Assembly (NCBI GenBank): GCA_020086605.1
Contig: JACBWW010000097.1
Span: 128,025-192,024 of the forward strand
Direction: 5' to 3'
DNA: 64,000 nt
Source: Lanius collurio
Lineage: Eukaryota; Chordata; Aves; Passeriformes; Laniidae
Shown in pieces: positions 54,401 through 62,039 of this stretch (position 1 is the first letter of the stretch; each line of letters starts with the position of its first letter). A program made the translations under genes and the position numbers. Below the pieces are notes generated by a model, which did not search any database, had not been told where the DNA came from, and saw nothing but the letters and a program-made list of their open reading frames with translations.

Positions 54401-57400
54401 TTTGGAAGAGTTTTTTAGATTTAATGAGGTAATTTCAATTTAAGATTGGAACACTGAGTTTAGTGTGTTACTTAATTTTGCCAATAGCAGCTAAACCCCA
54501 GGTGTTTTATTGTAGAGTTGAAGCACCACCTTTTAGGTTTGATGATATCTGAACGTTTCTCAGGGACTTTGGCATTTTCATTTTTTCATTTTTATTGGTG
54601 AAAATTTATATTGATAACTTAAGAATTTCTATTAATAACACAAGAATTTCTATGAATAACAGTGTAACTGCTGCTCATGTATCAGAATGTGTATTTTTAA
54701 CAGAGTGATCAAGACTAAGGGACAATAATTTAAATAATGATGATTAACTCTGTTCTGTATCCACATCACTCAGCCTCTGATGCCTGTGTTTCCATTTTGT
54801 TTTGGTAGCCGTGAGAAGCTGTGGATATGCATGGAATACTGTGGTGGGGGATCCCTCCAAGACATTTACCATGGTACTTGGGCACTTATTTTCACGTTTT
54901 TTAACTTGGGAAGCTTTCTGCAAAGAGGAAAAATAAATAATAACTACTAATAATAAATAATTTCCCTACAAGGAACGGTTAGCACTGAATGTGGGGGTTT
55001 TTGGGGGGCGTAAATTGTGAGGTTTAGCTACAGTCAAGAGATTTTGAGAGCACTTTTCAGATATGGTGACCAGCATTTTATGGTAGAACAGTTGGATTTG
55101 GACACTGTGTATGGGCTGAGGAAGCAGTTTGTACTGGGAAATCTCAAAATATGACCTTTAAAGGGGAAAAATTACTCTTATTCCTGCCCCTGTAAAATAC
55201 CATCTCACTCCTGTATTATTTTCTTTCCTGAAGTTTCATCTGGAGTTGTTCATGCTGTAGAATAATTTATTGGAGTTGTTGGAAAAGCAGCTGGGGACTT
55301 GCTCTGCCTTTAAATGATAACACTGAGTTTTTGGACACCAGAGCTGTCTGCTTTATTTTTCAACTACTTAGTACAAATCCTTTAAAACAATTCCAAGCCC
55401 CTTAGATAGTCCCTGATATGAAACATTCCTATTTCTAATATTAAAATGTTAGCAGAAGTCACTTTTTGTTTCCTCACAATACAGAACATTACAAAATCAC
55501 TTGTAAAATAATAATTAGGATCTGTGAAAACAGGTTTTCTTCTCACTGGTGGGTATTGTCTTCTGTTATGGTGCTGTTTGGGTTGGTTTGTTTTGTTTTA
55601 CAGGAAGCCTTTCTGTAAAAGCAAACAAACCCCTCTTTTCAGCTCAGTGTACAGTACAGACCATGTAAAACCAGCCTTTAACTTTTGCATGGACAAACCA
55701 TTTTTTGGCTGCTTCCCAATGTTATTTATGTGCTATGTGTTGTAAATTGACTTTTGAATCTTTATTTCCAGTGACAGGACCTCTGTCAGAGTTACAGATT
55801 GCTTATGTGTGCAGGGAAACTTTACAGGTACTGTACTTCTGCAGGTGCACAATCAAGGGTTTATTCCATGTAAATAAAGCAGATACAGGACATTATTTCA
55901 GTTCCATCACTTCTACTGGGAACCAGGCAGAAACCAGTTAACCAGGGGTAAACTGTTAGTTTCCACACTGTAAATAAAAATAAGCAAGAAATTCTAGTGT
56001 AATATAATGCAAATATTTGCTTAAAGTTTGAACTGCCTGCCTGCCCCGTGGTGGTAAATTCAATGTTGTGTGGGGGTAAAATACTGCAACCAGATAGATA
56101 AAATTCCCTTTTGTTTTGGGACTGCTGATAACTGAGAAATACAAGGCAAAGCACCCCTTATCTGCAAATCTCAAATGTCTCCATTTCCAAATAAAATACA
56201 TTGAGAAAATTAAATTTATTCAGTGGGACTGGCTTTGTAGGATGTTAACAAATGGCACAGTAATTCATTGTGTCTTTTATTTCCAGGGTCTTGCTTATTT
56301 ACACATGAAGGGGAAAATGCACAGAGATATAAAGGTAACTTGGAACCCTGAGAAATTCAACTTGCAGTTCCTGGCGCAGGAAAAATATTCCTGATAAAGA
56401 TATTGAATTTATTTTGTTTTAGGGTGCAAACATTCTACTAACAGACCATGGAGATGTTAAATTAGGTGAGTTGCCTGAATTTTGTAATATGGGTTTAAAG
56501 AGCCATGTGGATGTGGCACTTGGGGACGTAGGGCAGTGGTGGGGAACAGCTGGACTCCGTAATTTAAAGTTCTTTTCCAACCTGAGTGATTCCATGATTA
56601 TTTGGGGCAATGGATGATGACTGAAGGTGATGACAAAATGTGTATCCATGGCTTGGCTATGTAGGAGATGAGAAGTTTTACATTCTCTCAAGTAATTATA
56701 GATAATATCATTATTCAACCACCGAGCCTTGAAGCCTCCCAGATTTTCTTGGAATTTTCCAGGCTGGGATTACCTGGATATCAGTGTTTTTATCCCTGGC
56801 CAGCATGGCAGTTTTCCCTGAGAGTCTCTGAGGATCCCCTGTGTGGGAGAGCATCTCCAGAGCCTGGCAGCCTGTGGAACAGAGTGGGATCTGAGCCTGG
56901 CTCTGTGTGTGGTGCTGGGCATTTCCACGAGGGCAGAGCAGAGCTCGGAGGTGTACAGGGAGGAGCTGCCATGGGATTCTCACCATCCTGCTGGAGTCAG
57001 GGCAGTTGTGCATTAGTTCAGCACCTCCACACCCCTTTGGGGAAGCAGGAATGCTGTGTTGGGAAAGGACAGCTTTTTAAAGAAGGAAAAAAACGGGAGT
57101 AAAACCTTGGCACTGAGAGGAGATTCCGCTCCCTGCATTCAACTTGAGATGCACAGTGGTACCTCCCTTTTGCCTGCTAAGCTGGCTGGATTTCCCCAAG
57201 TTATCCTCCAGCTGCCATACCACCAATCAATCAAAATATCATGGATTAAAATGATTTTTGCCTCTTCAGGACCACCTGATGTTTGGGAGTTCTGAGGCCA
57301 AGGGATGATTGGCCCCTAGACACAGTCTCCAGGGCAGGGAACAGATGCCCCATCACAGTTCCTCTGTAAATAACACACAAAAGGTACTTTTTGTACCTTT

Positions 57401-60400
57401 TCATCATCCCAAGGATGATGCTGTTTTTCCTCTCAAAGTGAATATCCACAAATTCTGGTTGAAGTATTTTGAGATGGAAAAATGATCTAAGAGAAGAACT
57501 GTGGGTAGAAAGAAAGCTCTTTGATTTGAAGTCATGTCAGTGAAGGCATTAATGAGCCTATTATTAATCTTTGTTTCCCTTAATGAATTTTTAATTTGAA
57601 AGACACCCGTGATTGTTCTTTCATAACACAGTAAGATTGGGGTCCTAAACTGGAATTTCTAAGGCTCTGATGATTTGATTTTATTTTCCAGCTGACTTTG
57701 GAGTAGCAGCAAAAATAACAGCCACTATTGCAAAGAGGAAATCCTTTATTGGCACCCCTTACTGGTAAGAAACCACTTTGATTGCTGTGCTGCAAAGCTG
57801 AGTCTGTATTTATGCCAAAAATTCTCAAACACACACATATGTATATAGAAATTAGAATAATTCCCTTTCTTCCAAGTAAAATGCCCAGAGGCTAAAAATC
57901 TGGGAAGCCCTGATTGGAGCTGATCTGTTGCTGTAACAAAAGCTACTTGGCATTTGAGGCAGGGTTGTTGTTCCTCCCAAATTCATTAATGCAGAATATT
58001 CTCTTTTTTTAAGGGAATCCCAGTGGTTCTTTAGTTTCTAAGTCTTACAATTTTAATGACTAGAATAGTGTCTCTCTGATTTCTGTGCAGAAAGGAAACC
58101 AGATTTTTAAATTCTCTTTTAATCCTCCCTACTGATTAATGTCTGCACAAGGCAACATTTAAGATGCAAATAATCATTGTCAATCTTGAGCTGGGTTAAT
58201 ATGCAAATTTAGCTGGGTTTAGGCATGGCTGAGATGCAGAGGAGCTGCCTGGGGTGGTGTTTTTGGGCAAACAGCATCAACCAGACAATGGCTTTTAATT
58301 GTTGCTGCCCCTCTGGAAGAGGAGGGCTGAGGGCAGGGAGATTATGTGGTCATTGCATTTCCTGGGAATGCTGGGTGCTATTCCCAGCCCCTCACCTTGG
58401 GGAAAACACCTTTGGGTGCTTCCTGAGGAGCCCTGTGGGTGGATTCCCTCCTGGGGAGGGGGGCTGTGTGCAGAGGTGCTCTGGGTGACGCCCGTTGGTT
58501 TTCCAGGATGGCCCCCGAGGTGGCAGCGGTGGAGAAGAACGGGGGGTACAACCAGCTGTGCGACATCTGGGCCGTGGGCATCACGGCCATCGAGCTGGCA
58601 GAGCTGCAGCCACCCATGTTCGACCTGCACCCCATGAGGTTTGTGTTTCTGTGCCTCCAGCACCTTCCTGAGTCCCAGCAGGAGCTGTTGGGATTGAGTT
58701 TAACCCTCTCTGGAGCTCAGAACTAGGAACTCACACCAAGATTCCTTCACTGAATGTCTGTTTTCATGTCTGACTTCAAGGCATGAGGCTGCAGCTAAAA
58801 ATCTTACATTTGGAATGGAAATTATAACCAAAATCTTGACATTTAAAAAATTTGGGTGGCACTTGGCCTAGTGGGAGGTGTCCCAGTGCACGGCAGGGGA
58901 TTGGAATGAGATGGGCTTTAAGGTTCCTTCCAACCCAAACCATTTTGGGATTCCAGGATCAGTAATCTGATTAGGAGCAGGGGCAGATTCACTAGTGATA
59001 GCAAACCCCTAGAGAAGCCAAAGCCAAATGTTTAGTAGGATTATTCATGGCACTAAAAACACTTTATTTAAAGATAAAATCAACAGATTCCTTGTATCCC
59101 TCCTTTTACACAGTGCAGACTCTAATCCAGTTTCACCAGTATGTTTCTCACCATAAAGTGTTAAAGTATTTCCATTATAAAATGAAATTAATTTATTTTT
59201 TTACCATATTATATAATTTTTCTTTCTTTCCCTTTAGGGCTCTGTTTTTAATGTCAAAAAGTAATTTTCAACCGCCAAAGCTAAAGGAAAAAGCAAAATG
59301 GTAGGTGGAACTCCTTCCTTTGTTCCATATTTTGTTGGAATTACGTGATCCTTAAGATCCCTTCCAACCCAAATCATTCCATGATTCTATGATTTTATAT
59401 ATGAAGGGAAAAAATATTCATTATTATTGAAAAAGAGATGCTTCTTTAGTGCTCTTTGTATGTTTTTGAAGAAAAATCTTTATTCTTTCCCCTTAAATCC
59501 TGTCATGGGGCATTTGCCCCTGTCAGTGGGACAGGTAAGGGTTTAATCCTTTCCTGGTTTCTTTACCCTGTGATACCTGCCATGCTTGGTTTATTTTCTG
59601 TACCAAAATGTTTTCTTGCAACTTCCATGAATCAAGTGGGGTTTTGTCCCTATTTTGTTAGCTTGGAAATGTCATTATTCAAACCCAAGGTGAGATAGCT
59701 GGACAGCATTCTGCTTTATCACACCCTCTTGTAATCTGCTTAGCAACTGTCTTAAAATCAGTAACACCTTGAAAAATTCAACATAAACCTTCCTTTTTCT
59801 TTAAGGTCAGCAACTTTCCATAACTTTGTCAAAATAGCACTTACAAAAAATCCAAAGAAGAGACCGACAGCAGACAGACTCCTCTCTGTAAGTGATTTGG
59901 GACATTTGGTGAGCTCAGGAAGGGATCTTTTGCTTCAAAAGGCGTAACAGATCAATAGGAAACCAAAGGGGAACCATTTTCTTTAATCTTACTATACCTG
60001 GAATGAAATCTGAAGGAAAAAGATGTTGATCAGCTCTTAGCAAATGCATTTTGTTCAGTATTTTTACACAGTTTTACACAGTTTTGGCAGGAATAATTGT
60101 AGAAATTGGCTGCATGCTCTCAACCTTGGCCTTCCTGCAAGTGGGTGCCTCAGCCTTGGAGCTGTGTAGAAGTTGGACTTTTCCTGACTCCCAGAAATTT
60201 CAGCAGCTCTTGATGTATCTCTGCTTTCCCAGACTCTGAACTACTGATGTAAAAGATGAAAGTCAGGTGTAATTATTGGTTTGACTCGAGTTTAATTCCC
60301 AGTTTACAAGTTGCCCAGAGTGTGGTGTTTCCATGTTTATGTTACCAGGAAGCCCAGCCATGAAGGAGTCATTAAAAAAAGTCCAACGGCCAGAAAGCAG

Positions 60401-62039
60401 AAAAGAATCAGTAACTGTATTGAATGTTTGTTACTGAAAGTTACCCCTTAATTGCATACCAAAACTTCATTTTTTGGTGTTCTTTCCTGTGGTTACAGCA
60501 CAGCTTTGTAGGGCAGCCTGGGCTCTCAAGGTCTTTAGCAGTTGAGCTGCTGGACAAAGTCAATAACCCCGAGAACCACACCCACTATGGGGAAGTGGAC
60601 GATGACGATTTTGAGGTGAGAACATCTTTTATTCTCTGCTTTTTGTTGAAACTGCAGTTTAAATGCCCTGCTTTGCTTTGGGAATCAAAGATTGAAGCTC
60701 CAACTGCAGCAGCTGCTCCTTGTTGTTGTTGGTTTGGTTGGTGTTGGCTGCTCTTCCCTCACGTCTCCCTTCCCGCCCCACAGCCTCACTCCGTTATCCG
60801 CCACACGATCCGCTCCACCAACAGGAACATCAGGGCAGAGAGGACAGCATCAGAGATAAACTGTGAGTTCCTGCTCTGCTCTCCCCTTTTTTGGGGGGTG
60901 ATTTGCCTCTGGGGGACGTCGGTGTTGTTGGTTCCCAAAAATCTCTTCCCATTTGGGAAGCAAACCCACGAGAAGCAGCATGGGAATCTTCAATAATAAT
61001 GCTTGAAAATGAAAATTAATTATCGATATTAATAAACTGCTCAGATGAATCTAAGGTGAAATGTTGAAAGTACAAATGGTTTTATCTCCAGGTTTGGTCA
61101 AAAGGCTTTGGTAGCACCAACACTGTCAGCTCCTCTGCACCATGTGCATCACACTTTGGGGAATTTGCTCTTCAGGAGTCTCTTTCTTCTCTTTCTTCTC
61201 TTTCTTCTCTTTCTTCTCTTTCTTCTCTTTCTTCTCTTTCTTCTCTTTCACATGCATTTCAAAGTGACAAGTGGTTAAAGAGTTCCATTTCTGTGACTTG
61301 GTAATTGCTTTTGGCCTTTCTCGTGGGTTTCATATTTGCAAATTCGAGCGTTCAGACCAAGAGGCTGATAGAGAAGTGCTGCTCGTTTGAGAGGCAAATT
61401 CAGTGTTGTGTACCCAAGATTTAAATCTGTTCCTACCTGAGTTTCACTGTAGTGACCACTGAAAGGGCTCTAGTGCAAGATTTTATGTATTAATTATGAA
61501 ATTACAATATTTTGCAGTTGATAAGCTGCAGTTTGAGCCTCCTCTACGGAAAGAAACAGAAGCTCGGGATGAGATGGTAAGGACGAGTTTAGGGGTTTCT
61601 TTATTTATTAAAATCACAATCTTGTCACTGTTTTGGGCTTCAACCCTTAGTGACTTGTTGGAAAAATGTTTTTAAAGTTCCCTAAGTGACCTTTACTGGA
61701 TTTTTCACCATAAACTTTTGTTTTCCTGTTCCTGGTTGCTGCTTGATCTGGATATGACACCATTTCCAGATGCTGCTTTTAAGTCTAAGAAGAAAAGAAT
61801 ATCAATAATTTATTGATTGTAAGATGTTATTTCACTTTGGAATTTGATTTTTCTGCTTGTAGATCATTCTGCAGGGCTGGGGAATCCCTCAGGCCTCTTT
61901 GTGTGTGGTGGATCAGGTACTTTAAAGCACTTTAGTTTGATGAGGAGGGGTAAATATAACAATTTCTGCATTTTCAGGTCGTGGCAGCTGGCAGTGACTT
62001 TGCTTCACATTGGAATCCTTTTGTTGATGGTAGCAACAA
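24384..62039 (+). CDS. MAP4K5: MAP4K5 (MAP kinase kinase kinase kinase 5), 5' part: coding exons 1-15
   Basis: This is a germinal-centre-kinase-family Ser/Thr kinase (also KHS/GCKR) acting upstream of the JNK pathway. Fifteen GT-AG exons join in frame to 1136 bases, 378 codons plus 2, of a protein about 846 residues long in mammals. Kinase features by residue: glycine loop [10 protein letters not shown] at 27-36, AVK lysine K49, alphaC glutamate E65 as a likely partner, HRD at 138-140, K142 and N145, DFG at 158-160, GTPYWMAPE at 177-185. After the kinase domain comes the linker with [19 protein letters not shown]. The proline-rich linker and C-terminal citron-homology domain lie beyond the window. 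The start [20 protein letters not shown] fits MAP4K5 rather than MAP4K3. I saw no frameshift or missing catalytic residue. Confidence 0.97.
24566..24752 (+). mobile_element. CR1 LINE fragment 75 bases after MAP4K5 exon 1
   Basis: From about 'gaggtgaggccctggcacag' to the 3' terminus GTGTGGGATTCTGTG, in sense. It sits at the downstream edge of the CpG island. Confidence 0.87.
25066..25142 (+). mobile_element. CR1 LINE 3' terminus remnant
   Basis: Only the last 75 or so bases are recognisable: 'aactgggttgctttttaggt', 'cccttccaagccaaaccatt' and GTAGGATTCTGTAACT. Confidence 0.75.
28131..28248 (+). mobile_element. CR1 LINE 3' end
   Basis: It has 'gtgtccaaggccaggttgga' and 'ggtcccttccaacccaaacc' followed by a decayed terminus (GTTCACAGGG). 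Confidence 0.83.
29737..30003 (+). mobile_element. CR1 LINE fragment, well preserved
   Basis: It runs from 'tagtgacaggacaaggagta' through the 'gaggccctggcacagggtg' block to CCATTCTGGAATTTTGTGG. A short target-flank match was not established. Confidence 0.9.
30690..30958 (+). mobile_element. CR1 LINE fragment, well preserved
   Basis: Same type as the copy at 29.7 kb, with 'ggcagggttagatgggatat' and 'gcaggccctggcacagggtg' blocks and terminus CCATTATGGGATTCTGTGA. Confidence 0.9.
32996..33124 (+). mobile_element. CR1 LINE 3' end
   Basis: It has 'ccccatccctgcaagtgttc', 'gagcttggagcaacctt' and 'ggtcccttccaacccaagcc' ending in ATTCCATTTT. Confidence 0.83.
36655..37080 (+). mobile_element. CR1 LINE fragment of the 'ACACTGGGGCT' subfamily
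   Basis: About 425 bases from 'ggcaccactccatgaggaaa' to ATCATCTGGAATTTTGAGG. It carries the extra bases giving 'ctggacactggggctgggag', the feature shared with the copies at 7.4 and 51.8 kb. Confidence 0.9.
42585..42799 (+). mobile_element. CR1 LINE 3' end ('cctcagtgattctgtgattt' type)
   Basis: It has 'ggaatttcttcctggaaagg', 'ggaggtggtggagtccccat' and 'gggcttttccaacctcagtg' with terminus GATTCTGTGATTT. It is related to the copies ending at 2896 and 56600. Confidence 0.87.
43021..43078 (+). CDS. MAP4K5: MAP4K5 exon 2 (catalytic lysine exon)
   Basis: 58 bases, acceptor TTTCAG|GCA, donor CTG|GTAAGT. It encodes [19 protein letters not shown] plus the first base of G56, and contains the ATP-binding lysine K49. 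The exon ends in phase 1. Confidence 0.96.
43688..43720 (-). mobile_element. CR1 LINE 3' terminus stub
   Basis: About 33 bases, 'ataaaatcctagaatggttt' then 'atcctggaagggt', matching only the last bases of a CR1. It is followed directly by a second terminus in the same orientation. Confidence 0.6.
43721..43776 (-). mobile_element. CR1 LINE 3' terminus stub, tandem to the previous one
   Basis: It has 'tcacagaatcccagaatgat' and 'gttggaaaaggccttaaagg', truncated after about 56 bases. Confidence 0.75.
44903..44927. repeat. (GGA)n microsatellite
   Basis: About eight GGA units, with one GA interruption at the left end. Confidence 0.85.
46956..47125 (-). mobile_element. CR1 LINE 3' end
   Basis: The terminus is 'ggaatcccagaatcccaaaa' (plus strand). 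It is followed by 'aggttgctccaagccctgtc' and 'aggggcagccacagcttctc', then truncated. Confidence 0.87.
47668..47792 (+). mobile_element. CR1 LINE internal fragment lacking its 3' end
   Basis: It matches the 'gagctgggggtgctcacctg', 'ggctccagggagagctcaga' and 'ggggctccaggagagctgga' blocks of other copies, then loses similarity. CR1 insertions normally keep their 3' end, so this one has been cut by a later deletion. Confidence 0.82.
48641..49043 (-). mobile_element. CR1 LINE fragment, well preserved
   Basis: About 400 bases from terminus 'agtcacagaatcgtggggtg' to 'ctctcctctccaggtgagca'. The 'gatccaggggcagccacagc' and 'cactgggaagccattccctg' blocks are present. It is antisense to MAP4K5. Confidence 0.9.
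50784..51092 (+). mobile_element. CR1 LINE fragment, well preserved
   Basis: From 'gtgagagggactttgaacaa' through 'gcaggccctggcacagggtg' to CCATTCCATCCTTTCATGATTCTC. Confidence 0.9.
51786..52060 (-). mobile_element. CR1 LINE fragment of the 'ACATTGGGGCT' subfamily
   Basis: It has the minus-strand terminus at 'catcccagaataatttggca' and carries 'ccccaatgtccaacctggcc', the extra-base feature shared with copies at 7.4 and 36.7 kb. It fades after 'ttaaagccattcctctttgc'. Confidence 0.9.
52847..53536 (+). mobile_element. Solo LTR of an endogenous retrovirus (690 bp)
   Basis: The element starts TGTTATAAATAAGG and ends TTTTTTATTTCA, the TG...CA form of retroviral LTRs. It is flanked by a perfect 4-base direct repeat, GCTC (52843-52846 and 53537-53540). 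A polyadenylation signal AATAAA at 53491-53496, about 40 bases from the 3' edge, sets plus orientation and suggests a short R-U5. No gag, pol or env sequence or second LTR adjoins it, so it is a solo LTR left by recombination. The family is not identified; a 4-base duplication would suit gammaretrovirus-like elements. An A-rich tract lies at 53088-53115. It is in sense with MAP4K5. Confidence 0.78.
53491..53496 (+). terminator. LTR polyadenylation signal AATAAA
   Basis: This canonical hexamer lies inside the solo LTR in the MAP4K5 sense direction, about 100 bases before exon 3. It could cause premature transcript ending in intron 2 if active. Confidence 0.6.
53598..53688 (+). CDS. MAP4K5: MAP4K5 exon 3
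   Basis: 91 bases, acceptor TTTTTCAG|GAG, donor CTCAG|GTAAAA. It completes G56 and encodes [20 protein letters not shown] to FGSYL plus two bases of S86. It contains the alphaC-helix glutamate E65. A good branch-point candidate (TGTAAC, A at 53573) lies 25 bases upstream, in the 61 bases left between the LTR and the exon. Confidence 0.96.
54809..54873 (+). CDS. MAP4K5: MAP4K5 exon 4
   Basis: 65 bases, acceptor TGGTAG|CCG, donor CATG|GTACTT. It encodes the hinge segment [20 protein letters not shown] and H107, and ends in phase 1. The donor is weak after position 3 (GTACTT). Confidence 0.96.
55772..55827 (+). CDS. MAP4K5: MAP4K5 exon 5
   Basis: 56 bases, acceptor TTCCAG|TGA, donor ACAG|GTACTG. 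It encodes (V)[18 protein letters not shown], the alphaD-alphaE region. It ends in phase 0. Confidence 0.96.
56287..56334 (+). CDS. MAP4K5: MAP4K5 exon 6 (HRD exon)
   Basis: 48 bases, 16 codons [16 protein letters not shown], acceptor TTCCAG|GGT, donor AAAG|GTAACT. It contains catalytic aspartate D140 and K142. Confidence 0.97.
56423..56465 (+). CDS. MAP4K5: MAP4K5 exon 7
   Basis: 43 bases, [14 protein letters not shown] plus one base, acceptor TTTTAG|GGT, donor TTAG|GTGAGT. It contains the Mg-binding N145. Only 88 bases separate it from exon 6. Confidence 0.97.
56506..56600 (+). mobile_element. CR1 LINE 3' end just after MAP4K5 exon 7
   Basis: It has 'catgtggatgtggcacttgg', 'cttttccaacctgagtgatt' and terminus CCATGATTATT, 5'-truncated 40 bases after the exon. 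It is in sense. Confidence 0.83.
57692..57764 (+). CDS. MAP4K5: MAP4K5 exon 8 (DFG/activation loop)
   Basis: 73 bases, acceptor TTCCAG|CTG, donor ACTG|GTAAGA. It encodes (A)[20 protein letters not shown] then TPY, with D158 of DFG and the start of the GTPYW motif. Confidence 0.97.
58507..58638 (+). CDS. MAP4K5: MAP4K5 exon 9 (APE motif, GC-rich)
   Basis: 132 bases, acceptor TTCCAG|GAT, donor TGAG|GTTTGT. It encodes (W)[20 protein letters not shown] to [10 protein letters not shown] plus two bases. It contains the APE motif and the alphaF aspartate. About 40 of 43 full codons end in G or C, unlike adjoining exons. Confidence 0.97.
58860..58957 (+). mobile_element. CR1 LINE 3' end in MAP4K5 intron 9
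   Basis: It has 'cttggcctagtgggaggtgt' and 'ggttccttccaacccaaacc' with terminus ATTTTGGGATTCCAGGA. Confidence 0.85.
59238..59300 (+). CDS. MAP4K5: MAP4K5 exon 10
   Basis: 63 bases, acceptor CTTTAG|GGC, donor AATG|GTAGGT. It encodes (R)[20 protein letters not shown] plus two bases of W, in the C-lobe. Confidence 0.96.
59337..59396 (+). mobile_element. CR1 LINE 3' terminus stub after MAP4K5 exon 10
   Basis: About 60 bases: 'tccttaagatcccttccaac', 'ccaaatcattcc' and two octamers ATGATTCTATGATTTT. It begins 37 bases after the exon. Confidence 0.82.
59806..59887 (+). CDS. MAP4K5: MAP4K5 exon 11
   Basis: 82 bases, acceptor TTTAAG|GTC (AAG rather than CAG/TAG), donor TCT|GTAAGT. It encodes (W)[20 protein letters not shown] to ADRLLS, ending the kinase C-lobe with its conserved KRPTA element. 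Phase 0. Confidence 0.96.
60499..60615 (+). CDS. MAP4K5: MAP4K5 exon 12
   Basis: 117 bases, 39 codons, acceptor TTACAG|CAC, donor GAG|GTGAGA. It begins [20 protein letters not shown] and ends in the acidic DDDDFE. It marks the transition from the kinase domain to the linker. Confidence 0.96.
60784..60862 (+). CDS. MAP4K5: MAP4K5 exon 13
   Basis: 79 bases, acceptor CCACAG|CCT, donor ACT|GTGAGT. It encodes [20 protein letters not shown] then TASEIN plus one base, a linker segment conserved with mammalian MAP4K5. Confidence 0.96.
61181..61249. repeat. (TCTTTCTTC)n tandem repeat in MAP4K5 intron 13
   Basis: Nearly eight perfect copies of a 9-base pyrimidine unit. Perfect identity suggests recent expansion and likely length variation. 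Confidence 0.93.
61518..61576 (+). CDS. MAP4K5: MAP4K5 exon 14
   Basis: 59 bases, acceptor TTGCAG|TTG, donor ATG|GTAAGG. It encodes (F)[19 protein letters not shown]. Phase 0 at the end. Confidence 0.96.
61978..62039 (+). CDS. MAP4K5: MAP4K5 exon 15 (divergent 5' half)
   Basis: 62 bases, acceptor TTTCAG|GTC, donor ACAA|GTAAGT. It encodes [20 protein letters not shown] plus two bases. The WNPFVDG block and the number of residues before it match mammalian MAP4K5, but the first eleven residues differ markedly from the mammalian form as I recall it. The next exon (proline-rich linker) is not in the window. Confidence 0.85.

Larger units (their letters stand above)
53689..61977 (+). other. MAP4K5: MAP4K5 introns 3-14: no other genes seen
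   Basis: Introns longer than 300 bases here (3, 4, 5, 7, 8, 9, 10, 11, 13, 14) contain only AT-rich unique sequence plus the CR1 stubs and tandem repeat listed. No RNA gene or nested coding sequence was recognised. Confidence 0.75.
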
